64,000 nt of DNA from Pseudomonas tumuqii (GCF_013184545.1 NZ_JAAOJA010000008.1:62001-126000), one strand, 5' to 3'; positions 17,709 through 29,570 are shown, numbered from the stretch's first letter. Numbers and translations: made by a program. The notes: a model not told the origin generated them from the sequence alone.

Positions 17709-18683
17709 TTAGCCGCACAACTCATGGGCCGCCGCGACTATCGCCGGCACCTGTGGCAGCGCGGCTTGTTCCAGGTGTCTGGCGTAGGGGATCGGCACCT
17801 CGGCGCTGCACACCCGCATCGGCGCCGCGTCCAGCTCGTAGAACGCCTGCTCGACGATCCGCGCGATGATCTCGGCGGCCAGGCTGCCGCTGCGCCAGCC
17901 TTCGTCGACCACCAGCACGCGGCGGGTCTTGCGCAGCGAGGCGAGAATGGTCGCGTCGTCCAGCGGGCGCAGCACGCGCAGGTCGATGACCTCGGCGGCG
18001 ATGCCCTCCCCGGCCAGTTGCTCGGCAGCCGCCAGGGCCTTGCCGAGGGTGCCGCCATAGGCGATCAAGGTCAGGTCGCTGCCCTCGCGGCGCATCCGCG
18101 CCGAGCTGATGTCCACCGGCTCGGCCTGATCCAGCTCGCCTTCGAGGTTGTAGAGCTGGGCATGCTCGAAGATCAGCACCGGATCGGGGTCCTGCAACGC
18201 CGGCCAGAGCATGCCGCGGGCGTCCTCGAGAGTCGCCGGGGCGAGGATCTTCAGGCCGGGGATATGCGTGTACCAGCCCTCCAGGCTGTGCGAGTGCTGG
18301 GCCGCCAGCTGGCGCCCGGCGCCGGTGGCCATGCGCAGCACCAGCGGCACCGAGAACTGGCCGCCGGACATATGGCGCAGGGTCGCGGCGGTGTTGATGA
18401 TCGGGTCGAGGGCGAGCAAGCTGAAATTCACCGTCATCACCTCGACGATCGGCCGCATGCCGCCCAGCGCCGCACCGATGCCGGCGCCGACGAAGCCCAG
18501 CTCGGACAAGGGCGTGTCGCGGATACGTTCCTCGCCGAACTCCTCGAGCAAACCCTTGGACACGGCATAGGTACCGCCATAGCGGCCAACGTCCTCGCCC
18601 ATCAGAAACACCCGCGGATCGCGCTGCAACGCCTCGCGCAGGGCTTCGCGCAACGCCTCGCGGTAGCTCGTGCGCGGGCTCAT
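17709..18683 (-). CDS. 2-oxo acid dehydrogenase E1 component, beta subunit
   Basis: This 324-aa transketolase-like beta subunit has [17 protein letters not shown] near residue 29 and the ETPLSE-type motif as [11 protein letters not shown], which are typical of pyruvate/acetoin/branched-chain E1beta. With E1alpha it decarboxylates a 2-oxo acid (or cleaves acetoin) using thiamine diphosphate and reductively acylates E2. The ATG at 18683 overlaps the E1alpha stop (ATGA), so the subunits are translationally coupled. An upstream in-frame start at 18740 would overlap E1alpha by 60 bp and is rejected. Confidence 0.9.
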   Translation of the reverse strand: MSPRTSYREALREALREALQRDPRVFLMGEDVGRYGGTYAVSKGLLEEFGEERIRDTPLSELGFVGAGIGAALGGMRPIVEVMTVNFSLLALDPIINTAATLRHMSGGQFSVPLVLRMATGAGRQLAAQHSHSLEGWYTHIPGLKILAPATLEDARGMLWPALQDPDPVLIFEHAQLYNLEGELDQAEPVDISSARMRREGSDLTLIAYGGTLGKALAAAEQLAGEGIAAEVIDLRVLRPLDDATILASLRKTRRVLVVDEGWRSGSLAAEIIARIVEQAFYELDAAPMRVCSAEVPIPYARHLEQAALPQVPAIVAAAHELCG

Positions 18684-19686
18684 GGCGCAGCCTCCGGGTT
18701 CGCCGGCGGCTCGGACGCCGGCGTGTAGACATCGCGGCACAGGTCTTCCAGCGGCTCCGGGCTGCCGGCCTCGGCATAGGCCACCGCGGCCTCCACCTCC
18801 TGCTCCACCTCGGCGGCCAGGGCCAGAAAACCCTGCTCGTCCAGCAAGCCCTCGGCCTTGAGGCGCGCGCTGTAGTTATGGAGCGGCCCACGCGCCTTCC
18901 ACTGCTCGACTTCGGCCTTGTCGCGGTACAGCTCGGGGTCGAACATCGAGTGGGCGCGGAAGCGGTAGGTCTGGTATTCGAGAAAATACGGCCCCAGCCC
19001 CGCGCGTACCTGCTCGACCGCCGCGCAGGTGGCCTGGTGCACGGCAACCACGTCCATGCCGTCCACCGCCCGGGTGGCGATCTTGTAGGCGCCGGCCTTG
19101 GCGCACAGGTCGGTCTGCGACTGCGAGCGCGCCAGGGCGGTGCCCATGGCGTAGAGGTTGTTCTCGCAGCAGAACAGCACCGGCAGTTGCCAGAGCACGG
19201 CCAGGTTGAGCGCCTCATGGAAGGCGCCTTCGGCCATCGCGCCTTCGCCGAAGAAGCAGGCGGCGAGCCGGCTGCCGCCCTGCATGCGTTCGGCCAGGGC
19301 CAGGCCGACTGCCAGCGGCAGGCCGCCGGCGACTATGGCGTTGCCGCCGAAGAAGCGCGTCCGGGCGTCGAACAGGTGCATCGAGCCGCCGCGCCCGCGC
19401 GAGCAGCCTTCGCGCTTGCCGTACATCTCGGCCATGATCGCGGTCATCGGCACGCCCTGGATCAGCGCATGGCCGTGCTCGCGGTAGGTGGCGAGCACCG
19501 CATCGTCGGGCGCCAGGGCATGCAGGGCGCCGACCGCCACCGCCTCCTCGCCGATATACAGGTGCAGAAAACCGCGGATCTTGCCGGCGCCATACAGTTC
19601 GGCGGCGCGTTCCTCGAGGCGGCGGATGCGCAGCATGTCGCGCAGCAGCACCAGGGCGAACTCGCGCGGATACGGCACGGGCACGC

Positions 19687-19690
<4 letters not shown>
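18680..19690 (-). CDS. 2-oxo acid dehydrogenase E1 component, alpha subunit
   Basis: This 336-aa thiamine-diphosphate-dependent alpha subunit has YREHGHAL near residue 69, the [10 protein letters not shown] segment near 99, and the ThDP/Mg motif running from [14 protein letters not shown] to CENN. These fit the PdhA/AcoA family. The ATG overlaps the acyl-CoA synthetase stop (ATGA). Pyruvate and acetoin dehydrogenase alpha subunits are too similar to separate by eye. The context (acyl-CoA synthetase and formate dehydrogenase, with no acoX or butanediol genes) favours a 2-oxo acid, with pyruvate the simplest guess. Confidence 0.9.
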
Positions 19691-21450
<1,760 letters not shown>

Positions 21451-21482
21451 AGACTTCTCCCTGAGTTCACTGCTCTGACGAC

Positions 21483-22322
21483 TCAACAGAGCCGCTGATT
21501 CTGGGAAATGAATGTTCGATAACCGCCGGCCTGCAATTGCAGGTAGCGGTCATAACGGTAGGTCGGGCCGTCCTTGCAGACGTAACTGGTGCCCAGGTAG
21601 CAATGCCCGCACAGGCCGTCGGCGCAGTGCATGCGCCGCTCCAGCGAGAGCCAGATCTTGTCGGCGGCGAGGCCGCGCTGCAGGCACGCCTCGGCGGTCG
21701 CCAGCATCAGCGCCTCGGGGCCGCAGCAGAGCACCGCTTCAGGCGGTTCATCGGCAAACAGTTCGTCGAAGTGATCCAGCGGCGAGCCCTGGCGCTGGAG
21801 GGGTTTGGCCTCGTCGCAGGTTTCGATGAAACGCAAGGTCTGCCGCCAGCGCGTGCGCTCGCGCCCCAGTACCTGGGCGGCGCTGTTGCGCGCGCCATAG
21901 ATGACGCTCAAGTGCACCGGCAGGCGGTGCCGGCTGGCTTCGTCGATCACCCCGGCCAACGGCACCAGGCCGCAGCCCCCCGCCACCACCAGCACCTGGC
22001 GCGCGCAGAAGAACAGCGGCCAGCCCTTGCCGAAGGGGCCGCGATAACCCAGCACGGCGCCCGTTGGTTGCTCGAACAGGGCCTGGGTGAGCGCGCCCAT
22101 GCGCCGCACCAGGGCGTTGAAGCGGCCCTGCTGGTCGGGCAGGCTGAGGTAGGTGAACGGCGCCTCGCCGAAGCCTGGCACCGCGAGCATGAAGAATTGC
22201 CCGGGAATCACCGCCAGGTCGCTGGCCAAGGGCTTGTCGATGCGCAGGCTGAAGTGGCGCGCCTCTTCACCGTCCGCGTAGTGGTCGAGCAACAGCAGTT
22301 TGCGTGGAGTCAGATCGATCAT
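21483..22322 (-). CDS. FAD/NAD(P)-binding electron-transfer subunit (HydG/AsrB-like)
   Basis: This 279-aa ferredoxin-reductase-like protein has an N-terminal FAD-binding beta barrel, a GGCGLVPLAG nucleotide-binding loop near residue 115, and a C-terminal cysteine cluster (CADGLCGHCYLG ... C) for a [2Fe-2S] centre. This matches gamma subunits of sulfhydrogenases and anaerobic sulfite reductase AsrB. It would exchange electrons between NAD(P)H and the partner iron-sulfur subunit. The start overlaps the previous stop (ATGA). No hydrogenase or sulfite reductase catalytic subunit is nearby; the formate dehydrogenase occupies that place. Confidence 0.85.
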   Translation of the reverse strand: MIDLTPRKLLLLDHYADGEEARHFSLRIDKPLASDLAVIPGQFFMLAVPGFGEAPFTYLSLPDQQGRFNALVRRMGALTQALFEQPTGAVLGYRGPFGKGWPLFFCARQVLVVAGGCGLVPLAGVIDEASRHRLPVHLSVIYGARNSAAQVLGRERTRWRQTLRFIETCDEAKPLQRQGSPLDHFDELFADEPPEAVLCCGPEALMLATAEACLQRGLAADKIWLSLERRMHCADGLCGHCYLGTSYVCKDGPTYRYDRYLQLQAGGYRTFISQNQRLC

Positions 22323-23338
22323 GCTTGCGCCACCCTCTGCATTACCCCATGCACGCCTATGCCGCCCGGGCAGACGCGGTCACAGCGCCCGCAACCGACA
22401 CAGCCATAGGCCTCGAATTGTGCCTTGAAGCCATCGCCGAACTTGTGCGACCAGAAGCGCTGCACCCGCTGCCCCGAGGTGGCGCTGGGGTTGTGGCCAC
22501 TCGCCTCCTGCTGGAAGCCCTGGTACAGGCAGGAGTCCCAGACCCGCTCGCGCTGCATGCTGTCCGCCGCGCCGAGGCGGTCCAGCGGGGCGTAGCAGGA
22601 ACAGGTCGGGCACACCGTCGTGCAACCGGAGCAGCCCAGGCAGCGCAGCCCCAGCGCCTCCCAGGTATCGGCGGCGATCCGTCCGGCGTTGAGGGACTCG
22701 ATGCCTTCGACTATGGCCTGCTGCGGCCCCTGCTCAGCCGCCACGCGTGCCTGGTTGGCGCTGCGCTCGGCTTGCCAGTCATCGGCGGCCGCGGGCAAGC
22801 GCAGGCCGCGCAAGGCGGCGTGGCCGGCCTCACTGGCGACCAGCAGCAGCCAGTCGGCCGCGGCATCCTGGCGCGGCAACAGGATCAGATCGGCGGTCTG
22901 CTCGCGTACCGCCGGGCCGCTGCCGACGATGCTGCAGAAACCGCCGGCGCAACTGTGCAGGCAGTCGACGCCCACCAGCAGGGTGGCACGCCGACGCGCC
23001 TGGTAATGCGGGTCCGCGGCGAAGAAGCGATCCTGGTAGGCCACGGCCTGCAGGTCACAGGCATGCAGGCCGAACAACACCTGGGGGACGACTTGCGGCA
23101 GTGCCGAGTAGAACTGTCCACCGTCGAAGCGGAACAGCAACTCGCGTTCGGCGAAGAAAAAACTCTTGGCGGAAAATGGCGGTGGCTCGGCCGAGGGCTC
23201 GAAGGTGCCGAAATCCTGGGCGCTGACCACTTGCCAGTGGTGCCCGCCCTGGCCATCGGCGCGCACTTCATACAGCCGGTGTTCGAGCGCCAGATGCGCA
23301 CGCAGACGTTCCGGCTGATCCAGGCTATAGGCTTGCAT
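22319..23338 (-). CDS. 4Fe-4S dicluster electron-transfer subunit (HydB/AsrA-like)
   Basis: This 339-aa protein has two C-terminal ferredoxin-type cysteine sets, CLGCSGCTTVCPTC near residue 233 and CVGCGRCDRVCPGG near residue 315, behind a large N-terminal domain with additional cysteines (CLHSCAGGFC). It fits the hydrogenase beta/AsrA family of [4Fe-4S] wires. Its start lies 14 bp inside the formate dehydrogenase gene and its stop overlaps the flavoprotein start. The three should therefore be made together and probably form one complex that carries electrons from formate to NAD(P)+. Confidence 0.86.
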   Translation of the reverse strand: MQAYSLDQPERLRAHLALEHRLYEVRADGQGGHHWQVVSAQDFGTFEPSAEPPPFSAKSFFFAERELLFRFDGGQFYSALPQVVPQVLFGLHACDLQAVAYQDRFFAADPHYQARRRATLLVGVDCLHSCAGGFCSIVGSGPAVREQTADLILLPRQDAAADWLLLVASEAGHAALRGLRLPAAADDWQAERSANQARVAAEQGPQQAIVEGIESLNAGRIAADTWEALGLRCLGCSGCTTVCPTCSCYAPLDRLGAADSMQRERVWDSCLYQGFQQEASGHNPSATSGQRVQRFWSHKFGDGFKAQFEAYGCVGCGRCDRVCPGGIGVHGVMQRVAQA

Positions 23339-25418
23339 GCTCGACCTCGCGGCTACCGGCCTGGACGCTGGGCGCCTGGCCGGGCGGCAGTGGCTCGACC
23401 CGCACCGCGCAGGCTTTCAGCTCGGGCATTTTGCTGATCGGATCCTGGGCATCGTTGGTCAGGCGGTTACAGGGTGCTTCATGGAAGTGATAGGGCATGG
23501 CCAGGGTGCCCGCAGGCACGTCATCGGTGAGCTGCACGCGGGTTTCCAGATAACCGCGGCGCGAACTCACCCGCACCCCCTGGTGATTGTGCAGCCCCAG
23601 GGTCACCGCGTCGGCCGGGTGCATGAACAGCAGCCCGGCCGGGATCTCGCGTTCGAGCAGCGGCGACTTGCGGGTCATCGAGCCGCCACCGTAGTGAAAG
23701 TGCAGGCGGTGGGTGGTAAAGGCAAACGGATACTCGGCGTCTGGGCATTCGTCCGGCGCCACCTGGGTCACCGGCAACAGGCGCCCGCGCCCCAGGGGGA
23801 ACGTCTGCTCGTGGAGAATCGCCGTACCCTGCGGATGCGCGGCATCACAGGGCCATTGCAGGCCATGCTGGGCGTCCAGGGCCGGGTAGCCGATCGCGGA
23901 ATAAATTGGGGTCAACGCCGCCATCTCGGCGAAGACCTCCTCGGCATCGACCCAGGCCATGCCCGGATAACCCATGCGCAGGGCCAGTTCAGCCAGTATT
24001 TGCCAATCGCAGCGGGCCAGTCCTGGCGCGGCGATGGCCTGGCGGATGCGCTGCACGCGGCGTTCGCAGTTGGTGAAGGTGCCGTCCTTCTCGGCGAACG
24101 CGGCGGCCGGCAACAGCACATCGGCGCACTTGGCCGTCTCGGTCAGGCTGAGTTCGATCACCACCAGGAAATCCAGGGCCGCGAAGGCGCGGGCCACCTG
24201 GTTCTGATCCGGATCGGTCAGCAGCGGGTCCTCGCCCATGATCAGCAGCGCGCGCAGCTCGCCCGCCTGCGCCGCCTTGAGCATGCCCTGCGAGGTCAGA
24301 CCGGGCGCCTGCGCCAGTTCGGTGGCCCAGGCCGCGGCGAACTTGGCCTGCACCGCCGGGTCGGCGACCTCCTGGTAGCCGGGGTAGACGTTCGGCAGGC
24401 AGCCCATGTCGCAGGCGCCCTGCACATTGTTCTGCCCGCGCAGCGGATTGATGCCGGTGCCGGGACGGCCGATCTGTCCGCAGACCAGGGCCAGGTTGGA
24501 GACCGCGATGACGTTGTTGGTGCCGCTCTGGAACTGGGTGATGCCCATGCCATAGGCGGTAAACGCCGCCTTGGCGTGGCTGTAGAGAAAGGCCAGGCGT
24601 TGCAGGTCGGCCAGCGCCACGCCGGTGGCCGCGCTGGTCTGCTCCGGGGTCAGCCCGGCCAGGTGCTGACGCAGTGGCTGGATGTCCTCGCAACGGCTCT
24701 CGAGGAAGGCGCGGTTCTCCCAGCCATTGTCGAGAATGATCTGCAGCAGGCCGTTGAGCAGCGCGATATTGCTGCCCAGCCGCACTTGCAGGTGGATGTC
24801 CGCCAGGCGGGCCAGCCGCGTCTTGCGCGGATCGATCACCACCAGGGTGGCGCCACGGGCCTGGGCGCGCAGCATGCGCGCGCCGATCATCGCGTGGTTC
24901 TCGGTGACATCGGCGCCGATCACCAGGATCAGGTCGGCCACATCGATATCGGCAATGCTGTTGGTCATCGCCCCGGAACCCAGGGTGCGCGCCAAGCCGG
25001 CCACCGAGGGGCTGTGACAGATGCGTGCGCAGTGATCGATGTTGTGGGTCTTGAGCACCGCGCGGGCGAATTTCTGCGCGGCGTAGTTATCCTCGTTGCC
25101 GGCGCGGGCGCAACTGATCACGCCGACGCCGCCCGGCCCCTGCTGATCCAGCGCGGCGCGGAATTCCTCGGCGACCCGTCCCAGCGCCTCGTCCCAACTG
25201 GCGGGCCGGAAGCGCCCATGCTCCTTGAGCATCGGCTGGGTCAAGCGTTTATGCGGGTCTATGGCGAAGCTGGTAGCCCAGCCCTTGGAGCAGAGTTGGC
25301 CCTGGCTGACCGGGTGGCGGGGTTGTGGTTCGACGCCGATCACGCGGCCATCTTCGACGCGCAGACCAAGGCCGCAGCCCACCCCGCAGAACGTGCAAAT
25401 GCTCGGTACCACGCGCAT
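23325..25418 (-). CDS. Molybdopterin formate dehydrogenase, catalytic subunit (Cys form)
   Basis: This 697-aa member of the molybdopterin oxidoreductase family has an N-terminal [4Fe-4S] site (C8, C11, C15, C43) and the active-site segment CARICHSPSVAG. C134 stands where E. coli FdhH has selenocysteine, next to His135. The end has a molydop-binding domain. It oxidises formate to CO2, or runs in reverse. No Tat signal is present, so it is cytoplasmic. It is the first gene of the long operon and lies 65 bp from a perfect Anr box. It is close in length to FdhH (715 aa) and has no membrane-anchor subunits. A different oxyanion or aldehyde substrate is possible but less likely. Confidence 0.88.
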   Translation of the reverse strand: MRVVPSICTFCGVGCGLGLRVEDGRVIGVEPQPRHPVSQGQLCSKGWATSFAIDPHKRLTQPMLKEHGRFRPASWDEALGRVAEEFRAALDQQGPGGVGVISCARAGNEDNYAAQKFARAVLKTHNIDHCARICHSPSVAGLARTLGSGAMTNSIADIDVADLILVIGADVTENHAMIGARMLRAQARGATLVVIDPRKTRLARLADIHLQVRLGSNIALLNGLLQIILDNGWENRAFLESRCEDIQPLRQHLAGLTPEQTSAATGVALADLQRLAFLYSHAKAAFTAYGMGITQFQSGTNNVIAVSNLALVCGQIGRPGTGINPLRGQNNVQGACDMGCLPNVYPGYQEVADPAVQAKFAAAWATELAQAPGLTSQGMLKAAQAGELRALLIMGEDPLLTDPDQNQVARAFAALDFLVVIELSLTETAKCADVLLPAAAFAEKDGTFTNCERRVQRIRQAIAAPGLARCDWQILAELALRMGYPGMAWVDAEEVFAEMAALTPIYSAIGYPALDAQHGLQWPCDAAHPQGTAILHEQTFPLGRGRLLPVTQVAPDECPDAEYPFAFTTHRLHFHYGGGSMTRKSPLLEREIPAGLLFMHPADAVTLGLHNHQGVRVSSRRGYLETRVQLTDDVPAGTLAMPYHFHEAPCNRLTNDAQDPISKMPELKACAVRVEPLPPGQAPSVQAGSREVEHASL

Positions 25419-25475
25419 GCCGATCCCCTCGCCGACTACCTTGAATCAGGCTAGGCCGCAGAGCGTGCCGCGCGC

Positions 25476-25489
25476 TTGATCAAGATCAA
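25476..25489 (-). promoter_or_regulatory. Anr/FNR box, perfect match (formate dehydrogenase operon)
   Basis: TTGATCAAGATCAA is centred 65 bp before the formate dehydrogenase ATG. It is identical over 14 bp to the hsp20 box 52 bp away. Confidence 0.85.
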
Positions 25490-25527
25490 CGAATCTGGAT
25501 GCAGTGCCCGCAAGCAATGGAATCGCT

Positions 25528-25541
25528 TTGATCAAGATCAA
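25528..25541 (+). promoter_or_regulatory. Anr/FNR box, perfect match (hsp20)
   Basis: TTGATCAAGATCAA is centred 76 bp before the hsp20 ATG at 25611, giving a predicted start site near 25576. Confidence 0.85.
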
Positions 25542-25610
25542 AGTTGCCGCCCGTAGACGCTTGCAGAATCGATCTGTCCAGTCCCGGACAATCTGCCTGG
25601 AGGAATGAAA

Positions 25611-26153
25611 ATGCCCAGCTCCGCAAAGAAAATGCCGGTAAAAACCGAAGATGCGTCGAGTAAACGCGCGGCGTTGGCGACGCCCTGGCACCCGTTGGCC
25701 AATCTGCGCGAGCAGATCGATCATCTGTTCGAGGACTTTTCCCGCAGCCCGTTGCCGATGCCCTTCGGCCGGCGAATGTTCGACGTCGAGCCGTTCTTCC
25801 GGCGCGAGCTGATGGGCCGCGGCATCCCCGCCGTGGATATCGCCGAGAAGGAAAAGAGCTTCGAAATCACCGCCGAATTGCCCGGCATGGACGAGAAGAA
25901 CATCGAGATCAAACTGTCCAACGGCAACCTGGTAATCAAGGGCGAGAAGAAGGAGGAAACCGAGGAGAAGAAGAAGGACTACTACCTCTCCGAACGCCAC
26001 TACGGCTCATTCGAGCGCATCTTCAACCTGCCCAAGGGCGTCGATGCCGACAAGATCGAGGCCAGCTTCAGCAAAGGCGTGCTGACCATCAGCATGCCGA
26101 AGAAGCCCGAGGCGATCAAACCGGAAAAACACATCGACATCAAAGTCCGCTGA
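25611..26153 (+). CDS. Hsp20/alpha-crystallin family small heat-shock protein
   Basis: This 180-aa protein has a ~70-residue N-terminal arm, then an alpha-crystallin domain (about residues 73-165) with the ELPGMDEKNIEI and GVLTISMPKK strands typical of the family. Small heat-shock proteins hold unfolding proteins without ATP for later refolding. An ATG at 25605 lies only one base after GGAGG, so the ATG at 25611 (spacing 7) is favoured. It is monocistronic, with its own perfect Anr box and an intrinsic terminator downstream, so low oxygen rather than a sigma-32 promoter appears to drive it. Confidence 0.93.
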   Translation: MPSSAKKMPVKTEDASSKRAALATPWHPLANLREQIDHLFEDFSRSPLPMPFGRRMFDVEPFFRRELMGRGIPAVDIAEKEKSFEITAELPGMDEKNIEIKLSNGNLVIKGEKKEETEEKKKDYYLSERHYGSFERIFNLPKGVDADKIEASFSKGVLTISMPKKPEAIKPEKHIDIKVR

Positions 26154-26171
26154 GTGCAGTAAATCACCGAG

Positions 26172-26206
26172 GCCCCTGACGGCAACGCGCAGGGGCTTCC
26201 TTTTGG
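26172..26206 (+). terminator. Rho-independent terminator after hsp20
   Basis: The inverted repeat GCCCCTG (26172-26178) and CAGGGGC (26190-26196) is followed by TTCCTTTT, 18 bp after the hsp20 stop. Confidence 0.75.
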
Positions 26207-26230
26207 GCGCTACCGCCCGAGCACTGAGCC

Positions 26231-26389
26231 GTAGGTAGTATGGCGTTGAGCGCAGCGATACCCATCACAACGAAATCAACCCGCCGGGACATGGGGCATT
26301 TGCAGGCGATCACGCTACGCGGTAATAGGTTGATCGCCGAGCCGATGGGTATCGCTACGGTCAAGCCTACGCGGCCCGCCACATCCTAC
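26231..26389. repeat. MITE-like element (copy 2)
   Basis: The right arm (26344-26389) is nearly identical, in inverse orientation, to the left arm of the element at 6283-6457. The left arm (26231-26267) is shortened but keeps AGCGATACCCATCA. It lies between the convergent hsp20 and usp genes. Confidence 0.78.
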
Positions 26390-26418
26390 AAGAGCCGAGG
26401 CTCACCAATGCAGCTGCG

Positions 26419-27318
26419 TTATACCCTGACCGCCAGGATGCTGCACGGCACTTGGTAGAGGATATGTTCGGTGGTGCTGCCGATCAGCTTGTCCAGGCCC
26501 TTGCGCTGGACGGTGCCCATCACGATCACATCGGTCTGGTTCAGCCTGGTGAAGTCGGCGATGGCGCTGATTGGCGAGCCGATAATGAAATGGCGGCGCT
26601 CGGCCGGTACGCCGTAATCGTCGGCCAGCGCGTTGAACCCGACTTGCAGTTTGCTGCGCAATTCCGCCACCAGGTCGCCGCCGCTGGACACGCTGCCCGC
26701 CACCGCGTTGGTCAGATAGGCCAGGGTCGGGTCGTAGGTATGCAACAGATGCAACTCAGCATCGCACTGCAGGGCCAGGCCATTGGCCGCTTCGATGATG
26801 CGTTGGTTGAGGCCGCTTTCCTGGGCTTCCGCGCGCGACGGGTCGACTGCCGCGACCACGCGGCGCGGCAATGGATTGCCGAGGGTACTGACCAGGTGCA
26901 CCGGTATCGGCGATTCGCGCAGCAGGTGCCAGTCCAGCGGAGTGATGAATGCCCGCTTGAGCGCCGGCTCGTGCTGCAGATCCTTGATCAGCAGGTCCGC
27001 CTGGATTTCCGCCGCGTGGCGGAGAATTTCCTCCAGCGGATGGTTGGTCCAGACCGCTTCGGTGGTGACCTTGAGGCCTTTGCTGCGCAGCAGCTCGGCC
27101 TCGTCCTTGAGCCATTCGCGATATTCCTGCAGATAACTCTCGCGGGTTTTCTCCTGGACGCTCTTGTCCAGCAGCGAGAGGGTCGCAAATGGCTCGACGA
27201 AGGCGGCGATATGCAGCGCGGCACCACTGGCGGTGGCCAGAGCGGCGGCGCGTTGCAGCCCCGGCGAATGGCGCATGTCCCGGTCGGCGATGAGAAACAG
27301 GCGTTGATATTGACTCAT
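26419..27318 (-). CDS. Tandem universal stress protein (UspE-like)
   Basis: This 299-aa protein has two UspA folds. The C-terminal one ends with VMGTVQRKGLDKLIGSTTEHIL, close to the G-2x-G-9x-G-S/T nucleotide-binding pattern. It is UspE-like in length and layout. The ATG at 27318 has GGAGG 8 bases upstream; a longer frame to 27528 would run across the Anr box and is rejected. A divergent perfect Anr box lies 107 bp from the start and is shared with nadE. Such tandem Usps are known to aid energy-starved anaerobic survival in P. aeruginosa. It is a second Usp in the window and is not a close duplicate of the one at 14884. Confidence 0.9.
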   Translation of the reverse strand: MSQYQRLFLIADRDMRHSPGLQRAAALATASGAALHIAAFVEPFATLSLLDKSVQEKTRESYLQEYREWLKDEAELLRSKGLKVTTEAVWTNHPLEEILRHAAEIQADLLIKDLQHEPALKRAFITPLDWHLLRESPIPVHLVSTLGNPLPRRVVAAVDPSRAEAQESGLNQRIIEAANGLALQCDAELHLLHTYDPTLAYLTNAVAGSVSSGGDLVAELRSKLQVGFNALADDYGVPAERRHFIIGSPISAIADFTRLNQTDVIVMGTVQRKGLDKLIGSTTEHILYQVPCSILAVRV

Positions 27319-27417
27319 GGGACACCTCCGTGAGGCTGGCTCTGTGCGTTGCCGCGGGCACGGGTTAGCGCAGCCAGCGAATGCCTTACACGCTGCGCCG
27401 CGGGCCTGGCATTCGTG

Positions 27418-27431
27418 TTGATTTACATCAA
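27418..27431. promoter_or_regulatory. Anr/FNR box, perfect match (usp / nadE divergent)
   Basis: TTGATTTACATCAA lies midway between two divergent genes, 107 bp from the usp ATG and 109 bp from the nadE ATG. It may activate either or both. Confidence 0.78.
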
Positions 27432-27533
27432 GCCGATGCGCCGCCGCTGGGCGCATCCTGCGTGCATGCTGGTTATGCAATGGCAGAACGGTTTGGTTGC
27501 TGGCTGGCTTTCGCGGATTCGGGGACATGACCG

Positions 27534-29570
27534 ATGCCTCTCGCTCGAACGCCCTACGCTCACGGATTTTTCCGCGTCGCCGCCTGCACCCCCGGGGTCG
27601 CGCCGGCGGATCCGCGCGGCAACCTCGCCGCCACCCTGGAGCTGGCCTGCGCCGCCGACCGGCAACGGGCCGGCCTGGCGGTGTTCCCGGAACTGGGCTT
27701 GTCGGGCTATTCCAACGATGACCTGTTCTTCCAGGACGCCCTGCTCGATGAAGTCGAGCAGGTACTCCATGATCTGTGCCGCGCCAGCCTCGAACTGCTG
27801 CCGATCCTGCTGGTCGGCGCGCCGCTACGGGCGCAGGGCGCCCTGTTCAACTGCGCACTGGCGATCCACCGCGGACGGATTCTCTGCGCGGTGCCCAAGA
27901 CCTATCGGCCGAACTACCGCGAGTTCTACGAGAAGCGCCACTTCGCCTCGGCCAGCGATGTCATCCAGCCGACGCTGCAGTTCGCCGGGCAGGAGCTGCC
28001 CTTCGGCAGCGACATCCTCCTCGAGGTGCCGCAGGTGCAGGGGCTGCTGCACATGGAGGTCTGCGAGGATCTCTGGGTGCCGCTGCCGCCGAGCAGCTAC
28101 GCGGCGCTGGCCGGCGCCACGCTGCTGGCCAACCTGTCGGCGAGCAACGCCACCATCGGCAAGGCCGACTACCGCCGCCTGCTCGGCGCCGCCCAGTCCG
28201 GCCGCTGCATCGCCGCCTACGTCTACAGCGCCGCCGGCTTCGGCGAATCGACCACCGACCTGGCCTGGGACGGCCACGCGATGATTCACGAGAACGGCGA
28301 GCTGCTGGCCGAGAGCCAGCGCTTCTCCCCTGCCCCGGGGCTGATCGTCGCCGATATCGATCTCGACCGGCTGCGCCAGGACCGCGCCCGCACCACCAGC
28401 TTCAGCGATTGCGCCAGCCAGCACCGCGCGCAACTCGCGAGCTGGCGCCGGGTCGGCGTGGACTTCACGGTGCCGCACGAACCGCTGGCGCTGCAGCGCC
28501 GCATCGCGCGCTTCCCCTTCGTCCCGAGCGACCCGGCCAGCCTCGATGCGCGCTGCGCCGAGGTCTACGCGATCCAGCAGCAGGGCCTGGCCAAGCGCCT
28601 CCAGGCCAGCGGCATCCAGCGCGCGGTGCTCGGCATCTCCGGCGGCGTCGATTCGGCCCAGGCGGCGCTGGTCACCGCCGGCGCCTTCGACCTGCTCGGC
28701 CTGCCGCGCCAGCAGATCCTCGGCTACAGCCTGCCCGGCCTGGCCACCGGCGAACACACGCGCAAGAGCGCCCTGGCGCTGATGAACAGCCTCGGCTTCA
28801 GCGCCGCGGAAATCGACATCCGCCCCTCCTGCCTGCAGATGCTGCGCGATATCGGTCACCCCTATGCGCGCGGCGAGGCGCTCTACGACGTCACCTTCGA
28901 GAACGTCCAGGCCGGCGAACGCAGCTCGCACCTGTTCCGCCTGGCCAACCAGCAGCAGGGCCTGGTGGTCGGCACCAGCGACCTCTCGGAGCTGGCGCTG
29001 GGCTACACCACCTACGGGGTGGGCGACCAGATGGCCCATTACGCGGTGAACGCCTTGCTGCCGAAAACCCTGATCCGTCACCTGCTGCACTGGCAACTGG
29101 CGCTCCAGCCGGAGGCGGTCGGCCAGGTGCTGCGGACCATCCTGGCCACGCCGGTCTCCCCAGAGCTGGTGCCGGCCGATGCGCAGCACGGGCTGCAGCG
29201 CGCCGAGGACACGGTGGGCCCCTACCCGCTGCAGGACTTCTTCCTCTATTACCTGAGCCGCTTCGGTTACCGGCCGAGCAAGGTCGCCTATCTGGCCGAG
29301 CAGGCCTGGGCCGATGCACGGCGCGGCGACTGGCCGGCCACCCTGCCCGCCGCCGAACGCGTCGCCTATTCGCCGGAGCAGATCCTCGACTGGCTGGAGG
29401 TGTTCCTCCGGCGCTTCTTCGCCAGCAGCCAGTTCAAACGCTCGGCCCTGCCCAACGGACCCAAGGTCGGCTCGGGCGGCTCGCTGTCGCCCCGCGCCGA
29501 CTGGCGTGCACCCAGCGATGCCAGCGCACGGGTGTGGCTGGACGAACTGGCAGCGGTGAGGCGACCATGA
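27534..29570 (+). CDS. nadE: Glutamine-dependent NAD+ synthetase
   Basis: This 678-aa two-domain enzyme amidates NaAD to NAD+ with ATP and glutamine. The N-terminal nitrilase-like glutaminase carries the Glu-Lys-Cys triad ([10 protein letters not shown] near residue 47, KTYRPNY near 122, EVCEDLW near 175). The C-terminal synthetase has the ATP pyrophosphatase loop [10 protein letters not shown] near residue 367. Length fits the long glutamine-dependent class. It heads an operon with the APH-like gene (ATGA overlap), prs and pncA, and faces pncB. The NAD pathway therefore has a local salvage branch apparently switched on at low oxygen. Confidence 0.94.
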   Translation: MPLARTPYAHGFFRVAACTPGVAPADPRGNLAATLELACAADRQRAGLAVFPELGLSGYSNDDLFFQDALLDEVEQVLHDLCRASLELLPILLVGAPLRAQGALFNCALAIHRGRILCAVPKTYRPNYREFYEKRHFASASDVIQPTLQFAGQELPFGSDILLEVPQVQGLLHMEVCEDLWVPLPPSSYAALAGATLLANLSASNATIGKADYRRLLGAAQSGRCIAAYVYSAAGFGESTTDLAWDGHAMIHENGELLAESQRFSPAPGLIVADIDLDRLRQDRARTTSFSDCASQHRAQLASWRRVGVDFTVPHEPLALQRRIARFPFVPSDPASLDARCAEVYAIQQQGLAKRLQASGIQRAVLGISGGVDSAQAALVTAGAFDLLGLPRQQILGYSLPGLATGEHTRKSALALMNSLGFSAAEIDIRPSCLQMLRDIGHPYARGEALYDVTFENVQAGERSSHLFRLANQQQGLVVGTSDLSELALGYTTYGVGDQMAHYAVNALLPKTLIRHLLHWQLALQPEAVGQVLRTILATPVSPELVPADAQHGLQRAEDTVGPYPLQDFFLYYLSRFGYRPSKVAYLAEQAWADARRGDWPATLPAAERVAYSPEQILDWLEVFLRRFFASSQFKRSALPNGPKVGSGGSLSPRADWRAPSDASARVWLDELAAVRRP

